From the NCBI GenBank assembly GCA_031555145.1, contig JAVBUR010000006.1:1-40382 (forward strand): 40,382 nt of DNA, written 5' to 3'. Positions within the stretch are counted from its first letter, which is position 1, and each line of letters opens with the position of its first letter. Under the pieces are notes generated by a model. It had not been told where the DNA came from and made no database searches. It was given only the letters and a program-made list of their open reading frames with translations. The translations under genes and the position numbers were made by a program. Source of the DNA: JAJDIA01 sp031555145 (GTDB lineage Bacteria > Bacteroidota > Bacteroidia > Bacteroidales > Tannerellaceae). This document shows, in pieces, positions 1 through 8,083 of this stretch.

Positions 1-246
1 CCTAACTTAAAACAAAAAATACAATAACCCTAAATCTGGGAAAACCCGAAACTTACATTCCACAGCATCATAAACAACTGAATCACAAATACTTAATATC
101 ATTTTCCACCCCGCATATCACTTGCCTTCGTGTTGCCTATACCATGCCTATACTATGCCTTCGTGTCTTTTACCTCTTTTCAACACCCCAAAACGCCCTT
201 TTCCTCTTTCTGAAAATAACAATAACCCTGCGCCTCGATTCGACCA
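1..246 (+). repeat. left arm of ~250-bp long-range inverted repeat
   Basis: Bases 1-246 match the reverse complement of 40029-40276 with about 18 differences counted by eye (roughly 93% identity, two of them single-base indels). The arm contains repeated TGCCT motifs, two copies of TGCCTTCGTGT in the middle, and the words AATAACCCT near both of its ends. The window begins inside or at the edge of this arm, so its true left end cannot be seen. No transposase or recombinase gene lies next to it. Differences between the two copies do not favour silent codon positions in the short reading frame they share, so the element is probably non-coding. Confidence 0.9.
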
Positions 247-330
247 CATTCAATTCCGGCCAGGATTGAAGCTTCGGATCCCGGCTCCTTGCTAATAATG
301 GGACAGGCTTTTGGACTTTTGGCGGGATTA

Positions 331-365
331 TTTGGCGGAGATATGAGGAAATTTTATTAACTTTG
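331..365 (+). promoter_or_regulatory. promoter of the SusR-like regulator
   Basis: A -7 box TAACTTTG (358-365) fits the Bacteroidetes consensus TAnnTTTG, with TTTG at 331-334 as a possible -33 box (23-bp spacer, slightly long). Transcription would begin near 372, which rules out the GTG at 365 as the start codon and supports the ATG at 389. Confidence 0.5.
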
Positions 366-388
366 TGTTTGTTGATCGCGTGGCTGTT

Positions 389-2062
389 ATGAGAAGATTA
401 ATGCTATACTGTTTACTGTTATTGCTGCCGTTCGTTGTTTATCCGAAAACAGCGGGCGATGAGGCATTAACGACTCTCTATGCGTTGATCGACCAGAAGC
501 CGGTGTTCGAGAAAGAGAAGGAGATACGGATTGCCGGGATCAAGCAGATGTTCGATGTGCCGGGGCTGACGCCGGAACAACGGTACAGGATCAACCGGCA
601 ATTGCATGATGAATACCGGGTGTTTATTTCCGATTCGGCTATTTACTATATGCAGCAAAACCTGGAGATTGCCCGTGGACTAGGGAGAGCCGACCTGACT
701 TATGAATCGCAGATAGCGCTGTCTTTTCTTTACTCTATAGTGGGAATGTCGTTTGATGCAAAGGATTTGCTTGACGGGATTGATGGAACGTTGTTGAAGC
801 GGCAACCGGAATGGCTGTTGATCGAATATTATGGTGCCTACAAGGAACTGTACCGTTACTATACGTCGCTCTCGCCGCAGAACCAGGATACGTATTACGC
901 CAAATGCGTACTTTACCGCGATTCGTTGCTGGCTGTTGTCGATCCGGCTACCCAATTCTACAAGATTCTCTGTGCCGAAGCCTATATGGACGAGGGACGG
1001 ACGGCGGAAGCCCGTCGCCTGCTGCTCGACCAGTATGAACAAGCTCCAGGCGAAGGGCGCGAAAAAGCGATCCTGACCAATGTGCTGGCCAATATCTACC
1101 GGATGGAGGGGAACCTGGAAGAACAGAAGCGGTTCTATGCCATCTCGTCGATTTGCGATATCCGCCATGGGATCAAGGAAAATGCATCGATGCAGTCACT
1201 GGCGTCTGTGCTGTTCAAGACCGGGGATATCGACAATGCTTACCGGTGCATCAAATCGTCGATGGACGATGCGATGTTCTGCAATGCCTACCTGCGTACG
1301 TTTGAGGCGTCGGCTGTATTTCCGATTATCGATGCCGCCTATCAGGAGAAGGTCGGCAAGCAACAACACAAACAACGGGTGGTGCTGTGGCTGGTTAGTT
1401 TTTTGTCGCTGCTCTTGGTGGTAACCGTGTTGTACATCAATAAGCAGATGAAGCGGGTAGCGCGTATCCGTAAAGAACTATACCATGCCAATGTCAAACT
1501 GAACGAACTGAACGACGACCTCCGGCAGACGAACGATCAACTGTCGGAGGTGAACGGGGCGCTTACCGGCGTCAACCGTGAACTGTCGGAAACGAATACC
1601 GTGAAAGAGGTCTACCTGGGCAAGTTTATCGACCTTTGTTCCAACTATATCGACAAGCTTGATACCTATCGCCGGCAGTTGGGCAAACTGGCCTCGGCCG
1701 GTAAGGTGGAGGCACTGTATGCGGCGATTAAATCCACCCGCTTTATCGACGATGAGTTACGCGATTTTTATCTTAATTTTGACGAAACATTCTTACATAT
1801 ATACCCCACGTTTATCAACGAATTCAATGAACTGTTCCCGGAGAGTGAACGGCAGCATCCCCGCCAGGATGAACTGATGACCCCCGAGCTTCGTATCTAT
1901 GCCCTGGTTCGCCTCGGTATTCAGGACAGTACGAAGATTGCCGGTTTCCTTCGCTATTCCGTTTCTACTGTTTATACCTATCGCTCAAAACTGCGAAGTA
2001 AGTCTCTTTACAAGGAAGATTTTGAGGAACGGGTGAAGAAAATAGGTGTCCATACTGTTTAG
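389..2062 (+). CDS. susR: SusR-like membrane-spanning transcriptional regulator (DUF6377 type)
   Basis: Probable inner-membrane sensor and activator of the starch locus that follows it. The protein (557 aa from the chosen start) has an N-terminal signal sequence (MRRLMLYCLLLLLPFVV), a long alpha-helical TPR-like periplasmic region, one transmembrane helix near residues 331-350, a coiled coil with repeated N-x-x-L segments (about 360-405), and a C-terminal region near 500-542 (LTPELRIYALVRLGIQDSTK, then SVSTVYTYRSKLR) that looks like a LuxR-style helix-turn-helix. Bacteroides SusR has this build, a similar length, and activates sus genes in response to maltose. The reading frame is open from a GTG at 365, but that codon overlaps the predicted -7 box, so the ATG at 389 is preferred. 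The gene lies directly upstream of susC on the same strand, as expected for a cognate regulator. The sensed sugar is inferred from the family and context. Confidence 0.85.
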   Translation: MRRLMLYCLLLLLPFVVYPKTAGDEALTTLYALIDQKPVFEKEKEIRIAGIKQMFDVPGLTPEQRYRINRQLHDEYRVFISDSAIYYMQQNLEIARGLGRADLTYESQIALSFLYSIVGMSFDAKDLLDGIDGTLLKRQPEWLLIEYYGAYKELYRYYTSLSPQNQDTYYAKCVLYRDSLLAVVDPATQFYKILCAEAYMDEGRTAEARRLLLDQYEQAPGEGREKAILTNVLANIYRMEGNLEEQKRFYAISSICDIRHGIKENASMQSLASVLFKTGDIDNAYRCIKSSMDDAMFCNAYLRTFEASAVFPIIDAAYQEKVGKQQHKQRVVLWLVSFLSLLLVVTVLYINKQMKRVARIRKELYHANVKLNELNDDLRQTNDQLSEVNGALTGVNRELSETNTVKEVYLGKFIDLCSNYIDKLDTYRRQLGKLASAGKVEALYAAIKSTRFIDDELRDFYLNFDETFLHIYPTFINEFNELFPESERQHPRQDELMTPELRIYALVRLGIQDSTKIAGFLRYSVSTVYTYRSKLRSKSLYKEDFEERVKKIGVHTV

Positions 2063-2064
2063 AT

Positions 2065-2081
2065 TTTCGGCCCTGCCGAAA
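2065..2081 (+). terminator. short GC hairpin after susR
   Basis: Arms TTTCGGC and GCCGAAA with a 3-base loop lie three bases after the susR stop codon. There is no clear T-tract, so this is a weak terminator or a 3'-end stabilizing hairpin. Confidence 0.35.
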
Positions 2082-2169
2082 GTGCTTATTCGTCTGTCTG
2101 CCAAATTGATAACACATTCTACTATTTAGATTTTTACTTGACGGAAGCCTTAAGCAACTTTCCAGAACC

Positions 2170-2177
2170 TATATTTG
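2170..2177 (+). promoter_or_regulatory. -7 box of the susC promoter
   Basis: TATATTTG matches TAnnTTTG and lies 52 bases before the susC ATG. No good -33 box is seen at the usual distance, as would fit a promoter that needs an activator such as the SusR-like protein upstream. Confidence 0.5.
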
Positions 2178-2229
2178 TTAAATAAATACACAGGATACCA
2201 AAATTTGCTAAATCCCTAAATGTATTATC

Positions 2230-5226
2230 ATGAAAAGAAAACAATCGAATGTTAGTAAGATCCTTCTATGTACATATATATGTGTATGTATGTTGATGGG
2301 TGTGACCGCTTTTGCACAAAATAAGCAGGTCACGGGTACTGTTTTAGATGAAAGGAATGAGTCGGTGATCAGCGCTTCTGTCGTCCAGAAGGGCACCTTG
2401 AATGGTACAGTGACCGACGTCAATGGCCGTTTCTCTCTCGAAGTACCGGAAAATGCAACCCTTGTAGTGTCGTATATCGGCTACAAGACACAGGAAATAC
2501 CGGTTGCCGGTCAGCGTACATTTAAGATCGTACTGAAAGAAGACCAGCAGTTGCTCGGTGAGTTGGTCGTAATCGGGTATGGTAGCGTGAAGAAGAGCGA
2601 CCTGACCGGATCGATTACCGCCATTGGTGAGAAAGATTTCAAGCAGGGGCTGTCGACCTCCCCGGCAGAACTGATCGGCGGCAAGGTGGCCGGTGTACAG
2701 ATTACCTCCAATGGGGGACGTGCCGGTTCGGGCGCTCGTATCCGTATCCGTGGTGGGGCTTCGCTGAATGCGAGCAACGACCCGTTGATCGTGATCGATG
2801 GTGTGCCGATCGATAATGGCGATATCATGGGATCGGCCAACCCCCTGGCGACAATCAACCCGAACGATATCGAGTCGATGAACGTGCTGAAGGATGCTTC
2901 GGCGACAGCGATCTACGGTTCGCGTGCCTCCAACGGGGTGATTCTGATCACCACCAAGAAGGGGACGCTCGGGCAGGTGCTGAAAGTCGACGTGTCGTCG
3001 CAGAACTCCATCGCGACAGTCGCCCGCAAGGTCGACGTACTCTCGGGCGATGAATACCGCGACCTGGTGAAGAACTATCCCGGCGTCCAACAACGTTACC
3101 TCGGTTGGCTGGGGACGGCCAGCACTGACTGGCAGGACGAGATCTTCCGCAGCGCTTTTACGACAGATAATAATATCAGTATCAGCGGGTCAGCCAAGAA
3201 CATGCCCTACCGTGCATCGGTGGCTTACCTGAACCAGAACGGTATCCTGAAGACGGATAACCTGCAACGTGTGACCGGTTCGTTTAACTTGTCGCCTACC
3301 TTCTTCGACAACCACCTGACGGTGAACCTGAACGCTAAAGGAACCTACGCCCACCAGAAGTTTGCCAACAGCGGCGCGATCGGTGCAGCCTTGCGTATGG
3401 ATCCGACTAAACCGGTAAAGGCCGACGGTTTCGACCAGTTCAACGGCTACTGGACTTGGCTCGACGGTGAGACGACCAACCCCAACTCGCTGGCTACCAT
3501 GAACCCGGTGGCGCTGCTGATGAGCCGCGATGACCAGTCGGATGTATTACGCAGCCTCGGAAATGCACAGTTTGACTATAAGTTCCATTTCCTGCCCGAA
3601 TTACGCGCCAACCTGAACCTGGGGTATGACGTATCGCAGGGGAAAGGGAAAGTGATCGTCCCGCAGTGGGCGCCGCAGACCTTTACCCTCGGCGGACAAG
3701 GCGAAGGGGGTGAACGCACACAATATGAACAGAACAAGCGCAACCTCTTGTTTGAGTTCTACCTCAACTATAATACATACGTGGAATCACTCAAGAGCCG
3801 CTTCGACATCGTGGCCGGGTATACCTACCAGGACTGGAAGACAACGACGAAGAACTTCGATCGCACCACCTATTCGGGCAAAGTGCTGTCGTCACCCACC
3901 TTCCCCCAGGATGCGATTCAGAATACGCTGCTGTCGTACTACGGACGTCTGAATTATACGCTGTTGGACCGCTACCTGATCACGGCTACCGTACGTCGCG
4001 ACGCCTCTTCGCGTTTCGGTACCGACAACCGTTGGGGTACTTTCCCGTCGGTGGCTCTGGCCTGGCGTATCTTCGACGAAGCCTTTATGAAGGACTTTTC
4101 CAATCTGTCCAACCTCAAACTGCGTCTGGGCTTCGGGGTGACCGGCCAGCAAGACGGTATCGGTAACTATGACTATATCCCGACCTATTCCTACAGCGAA
4201 GGAACGGCAATGATCCAGATCGGTGATAACTTCTACCACACCTGGCGTCCGAACGGATACGATAAGAATCGCAAATGGGAAGAGACCAAGACCTGGAACG
4301 TGGGTCTCGACTATGGCTTCTTCGACAACCGTATCTCGGGTAGCGTAGACTATTACTACAAGGAAACGTCCAACCTGCTGAATGAAATTCCCATCCCGAT
4401 GGGAACTAACTATACGAACCAGATTATCAAAAATATCGGTAGCCTGAACAACCGTGGCATTGAAGCCAGCATCAGTCTGATCCCCGTGGAAACGAAAGAC
4501 TGGCACTGGGATCTGGGCTTCAACGTGACCTACAACAAAACACGGATCGAAAAGCTGTCGATGAACGACGGGTTGCATTCTTCTTATGTAGGTGTGCCGA
4601 CAGGCGGTGTCTCCGGTGGTACGGGTAGTACGATCCAGATCCACTCCGTAGGCTTTGCTCCGAACGCATTCTACGTTTACAAGCAGCTCTATTTCGAAGA
4701 CGGTACGCCGGTGGAAGGGGGCTATGCCGACCTGAATGGTGATGGTGTGATCAACGAACAAGACCGTTACCAGTACAAGAAGGCCGACCCGGATGTGTTT
4801 ATGGGCTTCAATACGAATGTATCCTACAAACGTTGGACATTCAACACCGCCCTGCGTGCCAACCTCGGCAACTATGCATACAATAATATCAATGCTGATG
4901 CCGGTAACTATTCGCAGGTGCTCAACCCGAGCGACTACCTGATGAACTCGGTTAAGGATATCCTGAATACGCAGTTCTACAACCGCCAGTTGTTCTCGGA
5001 CTACTATATCCAGAATGCCTCTTTCCTGAAGATGGATTACCTGACGGTCGGATACGATTTCGGTGAAGTCTTCCCCAGGGCAAATCTGCGGGCGAACTTC
5101 ACTGTGCAGAACGTATTCACGATCACGAACTACGACGGGGTTGACCCGGAAATCGGCGGAGGGATCGACAACAACTTCTATCCCAATCCGCGTACGTTTA
5201 TGGTGGGCCTAAACCTTAGTTTCTAA
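2230..5226 (+). CDS. susC: SusC-family TonB-linked outer-membrane receptor
   Basis: Outer-membrane barrel that imports oligosaccharides, predicted malto-oligosaccharides, using TonB energy and a SusD lid. At 998 aa it has normal SusC length. It shows a signal peptide ending at about residue 29 (TAFAQ), a carboxypeptidase-regulatory-like beta domain (about 31-105, with VTGTVLDERNESV and VSYIGYK), a TonB-box-like stretch before residue 118 (LGELVVIGYG), a plug domain with the conserved GSRASNGVILITTKKG segment (about 230-246), and a beta-barrel ending in the aromatic terminus NLSF. The SusD gene follows after 19 bases. Specificity for starch is inferred from the neighbouring SusR-like, SusE and GH13 genes. 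Confidence 0.95.
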   Translation: MKRKQSNVSKILLCTYICVCMLMGVTAFAQNKQVTGTVLDERNESVISASVVQKGTLNGTVTDVNGRFSLEVPENATLVVSYIGYKTQEIPVAGQRTFKIVLKEDQQLLGELVVIGYGSVKKSDLTGSITAIGEKDFKQGLSTSPAELIGGKVAGVQITSNGGRAGSGARIRIRGGASLNASNDPLIVIDGVPIDNGDIMGSANPLATINPNDIESMNVLKDASATAIYGSRASNGVILITTKKGTLGQVLKVDVSSQNSIATVARKVDVLSGDEYRDLVKNYPGVQQRYLGWLGTASTDWQDEIFRSAFTTDNNISISGSAKNMPYRASVAYLNQNGILKTDNLQRVTGSFNLSPTFFDNHLTVNLNAKGTYAHQKFANSGAIGAALRMDPTKPVKADGFDQFNGYWTWLDGETTNPNSLATMNPVALLMSRDDQSDVLRSLGNAQFDYKFHFLPELRANLNLGYDVSQGKGKVIVPQWAPQTFTLGGQGEGGERTQYEQNKRNLLFEFYLNYNTYVESLKSRFDIVAGYTYQDWKTTTKNFDRTTYSGKVLSSPTFPQDAIQNTLLSYYGRLNYTLLDRYLITATVRRDASSRFGTDNRWGTFPSVALAWRIFDEAFMKDFSNLSNLKLRLGFGVTGQQDGIGNYDYIPTYSYSEGTAMIQIGDNFYHTWRPNGYDKNRKWEETKTWNVGLDYGFFDNRISGSVDYYYKETSNLLNEIPIPMGTNYTNQIIKNIGSLNNRGIEASISLIPVETKDWHWDLGFNVTYNKTRIEKLSMNDGLHSSYVGVPTGGVSGGTGSTIQIHSVGFAPNAFYVYKQLYFEDGTPVEGGYADLNGDGVINEQDRYQYKKADPDVFMGFNTNVSYKRWTFNTALRANLGNYAYNNINADAGNYSQVLNPSDYLMNSVKDILNTQFYNRQLFSDYYIQNASFLKMDYLTVGYDFGEVFPRANLRANFTVQNVFTITNYDGVDPEIGGGIDNNFYPNPRTFMVGLNLSF

Positions 5227-5245
5227 TCATTAAAATCAGTCAGTT

Positions 5246-6841
5246 ATGAAAAAGATATCAATATTCAATCGATTCGCCTGCACGTTGTTTGCCGCCGCCC
5301 TGCTGGTGTCGTGTGTGAACGACCTCGACCGATTCCCGGAAAACCAGAGTACGGACAAGATAGTCTACAGTACCTTCGATGGCTATAAGGAAGCTGTCGG
5401 CAAGGTGTATGCCGCCTATACGCTCACCGGTAACCAGGGACCCGCCGGTTCGCCCGATATCGTCGGGTTGGACGAAGGCAATTATGCCGGATTCCTCCGT
5501 GGATTCTTCAATATTCAGGAACTGCCTACGGATGAGGCGATGTGTATCTGGAACGACAACGGTATTCCGGGGTTGAATTATATCAACTTCTCCACCGAGA
5601 ACCCTTTCACGAAAGGCTTCTATAACCGTTGCGTGATGATCGTGATGTATGCGAACAGCTTTATCAAGAACTCGACCGACGAGATTGTGAGTGGTAAAGG
5701 TTTTACACCCGATGAGGTGGCTCAGATCGGCTACTTCCATGCGGAGGCTCGTTTTCTGCGTGCTTTTGCCTACTGGGTGCTGATGGATACCTACGGCAAT
5801 CCGCCGTTTGTGGATGAAAACTCCGAACTGGATGTGCCGCCGACGCAGATCAGCCGTGCCGACCTGTTCAAGTATGTGGAAAAGGAACTGCTGGATATAG
5901 AGAGCAAGCTTGTTGATGCCCGTGGGAATGAATACGGGCGTGCCGACAGAGCTGCCGCCTGGGCGTTGCTGGCCCGCCTGTATCTGAATGCCGGCGTCTA
6001 TACAGGCCAGCCTCGTTATTCGGACGCCATCGGGTACGCTCAGTTAGTCATCAACGCCAATTACTCGCTAAAGAATATATACGAAAACCTCTTCCTCGCC
6101 GACAATAACCTGAACAACAACGAGGTAATCCTGTCGATCAACTACGACGGTGTCCGCACCAAGAGTTATTCGGGCATGACGTTCCTGATCAACTGTGCAT
6201 TCAACTCAGGTATCCAGAACGACTACGGTCTGAACTATGGTATCACTACCAATGCCGGTTGGGGAGGCGTTCGTGCTCGTAAGGAATTTACTCAGCGGTT
6301 CGACAAGGAGAACGACAAGCGTTTCCTCTTCGTGGGTGAAACCGAAGAAATCGACAATGTGAGCGATTTCCGTCAGGGCCTGGCTACGTATAAGTACCGC
6401 AATATTACCTCGACAGGCGCCAATGGCTCGGATACGGAGCATGCCGATAACGACTTCCCGCTGTTCCGCCTCGCTGAGATGTACCTGATCTATGCCGAAG
6501 CGCAGAAGCGTGGTGGTACGGGGGGAACGGATGGAGATGCCTTGCGATATATGAATACCCTGCGTGAAAGAGCCTTCGGTAACTCAGACCATAACTACAC
6601 GAACTTCAGCAATGTGTCGCTCGACGAGATACTGAACGAACGTAGCCGCGAGCTGTTCTGGGAATGCCAACGGCGTACCGACCTGATCCGGTTCGATATG
6701 TTCACCACGTCCAACTACCTCTGGGCCTGGAAAGGCGGCGTGAAAGAAGGACGCCAAGTGGCGGCCAAGTACAACCTGTACCCGATCCCCTCGTCCGACA
6801 TCATGGCGAATCCGAACCTGAAACAGAATCCTAATTATTAA
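5246..6841 (+). CDS. susD: SusD-family starch-binding lipoprotein
   Basis: Surface lipoprotein that covers the SusC barrel and binds glycan. The 531-aa protein has a lipoprotein signal with Cys23 (ALLVSC), then the SusD fold: N-terminal helical TPR scaffold including the conserved ARFLRAFAYWVLMDTYGNPP segment near residues 168-187, and a C-terminal RagB/SusD half with the family hallmarks LNERSRELFWECQRRTDLIR (about 460-480) and LYPIPSSDIMANPNLKQNPNY at the very end. It lies 19 bases after susC and 8 bases before the SusE gene, so the three are surely co-transcribed. Confidence 0.95.
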   Translation: MKKISIFNRFACTLFAAALLVSCVNDLDRFPENQSTDKIVYSTFDGYKEAVGKVYAAYTLTGNQGPAGSPDIVGLDEGNYAGFLRGFFNIQELPTDEAMCIWNDNGIPGLNYINFSTENPFTKGFYNRCVMIVMYANSFIKNSTDEIVSGKGFTPDEVAQIGYFHAEARFLRAFAYWVLMDTYGNPPFVDENSELDVPPTQISRADLFKYVEKELLDIESKLVDARGNEYGRADRAAAWALLARLYLNAGVYTGQPRYSDAIGYAQLVINANYSLKNIYENLFLADNNLNNNEVILSINYDGVRTKSYSGMTFLINCAFNSGIQNDYGLNYGITTNAGWGGVRARKEFTQRFDKENDKRFLFVGETEEIDNVSDFRQGLATYKYRNITSTGANGSDTEHADNDFPLFRLAEMYLIYAEAQKRGGTGGTDGDALRYMNTLRERAFGNSDHNYTNFSNVSLDEILNERSRELFWECQRRTDLIRFDMFTTSNYLWAWKGGVKEGRQVAAKYNLYPIPSSDIMANPNLKQNPNY

Positions 6842-6849
6842 CGTTTAAA

Positions 6850-7959
6850 ATGACTGTCATGAAAAAAATACATATAACATTGATTTGCCTCGCATCGCTA
6901 CTCTCTTTCTTTGCCTGTGACAAGGACGAGACGAAGATGTATGTGCTTTCGGCCGAATATGCCACCGTCCCCTCGCTCACCATGCAGGGACCGAGTTTTG
7001 TGGAAGTCACACTCGAAAACTACGATATTTTCCCCACGGTGTTGAACTGGTCGCGGGCCGGTTTCGGTAAGGACGTGGTGGTCGAATACATCCTCCAGCT
7101 GGATACGGACGAAGCGTTCGGCGGCGACGGACTGACGATCTCGCTCGGTAATAACCTCTTCTCCAAAGCGCTTTCGGGTAAAGATCTGAGCGATTGGGCG
7201 ATCAAGAACTTCGGAGCGTTTGACGATAAGACCAAGGAAATGAGCGAGCGGACGTTCAATATGCGTATCGCCGCCACACCGGCGTTAGACAATACAACGG
7301 TGACGAACTATCCCGACACGGTGTTCTCGAATGTGATTGCCTTGGGTGTACAGGCCTATTACCAGGCACCGGCCTATCCGGAAACGATGTATATGATCGG
7401 TGAAGAGTTCGGCGGTTGGGACTGGAGTAGTGAGGGCATAGCCGTGATGACGCCGGTATGGGGTTTCGAAGGTCACTTCTGGACCGTACGCTATATTTCC
7501 TCCGGTAAGGGCTTCAAGTGGTGTGCTAAACGCGAATGGAGCGGCGACTTCTTTAAACTGGACGAAGAGATTGGCTATACCGACAAAGATGGTAACGCCT
7601 TTGTCGCCACCAGTGGCATGTATATGGTCTATATGGATATGGTCAAGGGAAAGATTGCTGTCGAACCGGCACAGGTCTATGGCATGGGTGACTGCTTCGG
7701 CGGTTGGAACACGGGAGCGTATCCGTTCACTGTCGATGGCAAGGTGATGAAGATCACTACCACTGGATCAGGCGAGCTGCGCATGTATGCCAAGTCGACC
7801 ATTGCCCCGAATGGGGATGACTGGTGGAAGATGGAATTTATCTTCCTCAACGGAAAGATCGAATACCGCGGCAATGGCGACGATCAATCACGAGTGAAAG
7901 TAGATGCGGGCAAAACCGTCACCCTCGACTTCAATGCTGGTACAGGTATAGTACAATAA
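6850..7959 (+). CDS. susE: SusE-like outer-membrane starch-binding lipoprotein
   Basis: Predicted surface starch-binding lipoprotein that helps hold polymer at the cell surface. It has 369 aa, close to the length of Bacteroides SusE (about 390). A lipoprotein signal is followed by Cys (SLLSFFACDKDE), with acidic residues just after the Cys, typical of lipoproteins sent to the cell surface in this phylum. The N-terminal part (about 25-130) looks like the SusE Ig-like domain. The C-terminal part has two aromatic-rich modules starting with YMIGEEFGGWDW and VYGMGDCFGGWNTGAY, typical of SusE/SusF starch-binding domains. A second ATG nine bases downstream (6859, MKKIHIT) is an equally plausible start. 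No SusF gene follows, so one protein may do the work of both. Confidence 0.85.
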   Translation: MTVMKKIHITLICLASLLSFFACDKDETKMYVLSAEYATVPSLTMQGPSFVEVTLENYDIFPTVLNWSRAGFGKDVVVEYILQLDTDEAFGGDGLTISLGNNLFSKALSGKDLSDWAIKNFGAFDDKTKEMSERTFNMRIAATPALDNTTVTNYPDTVFSNVIALGVQAYYQAPAYPETMYMIGEEFGGWDWSSEGIAVMTPVWGFEGHFWTVRYISSGKGFKWCAKREWSGDFFKLDEEIGYTDKDGNAFVATSGMYMVYMDMVKGKIAVEPAQVYGMGDCFGGWNTGAYPFTVDGKVMKITTTGSGELRMYAKSTIAPNGDDWWKMEFIFLNGKIEYRGNGDDQSRVKVDAGKTVTLDFNAGTGIVQ

Positions 7960-7972
7960 GGCATTCAATACA

Positions 7973-8023
7973 AAGGATTAGACAGGTTATCCGGGTCGGC
8001 CTTCGGGTCGGCCCCTAATCCTT
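7973..8023 (+). terminator. strong hairpin terminator inside the sus locus
   Basis: An outer stem AAGGATTAG / CTAATCCTT (7973-7981 with 8015-8023) encloses an inner 9-bp stem (7993-8001 with 8006-8014, two G-U pairs) closed by a UUCG tetraloop (8002-8005). A T-rich tract (ACTTTATTATTTTA) follows. It probably lowers or ends transcription between susE and the GH13 genes. Confidence 0.75.
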
Positions 8024-8083
8024 ACTTTATTATTTTACCCTATACCGAAGGCTCTTTGTCTTGGGTTCAAAACACTTTTGGAT

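Noticed and set aside
3892..4761. 289-codon open frame on the minus strand
   Set aside because: It is antisense to susC, with no signal, motif or ribosome-binding context.
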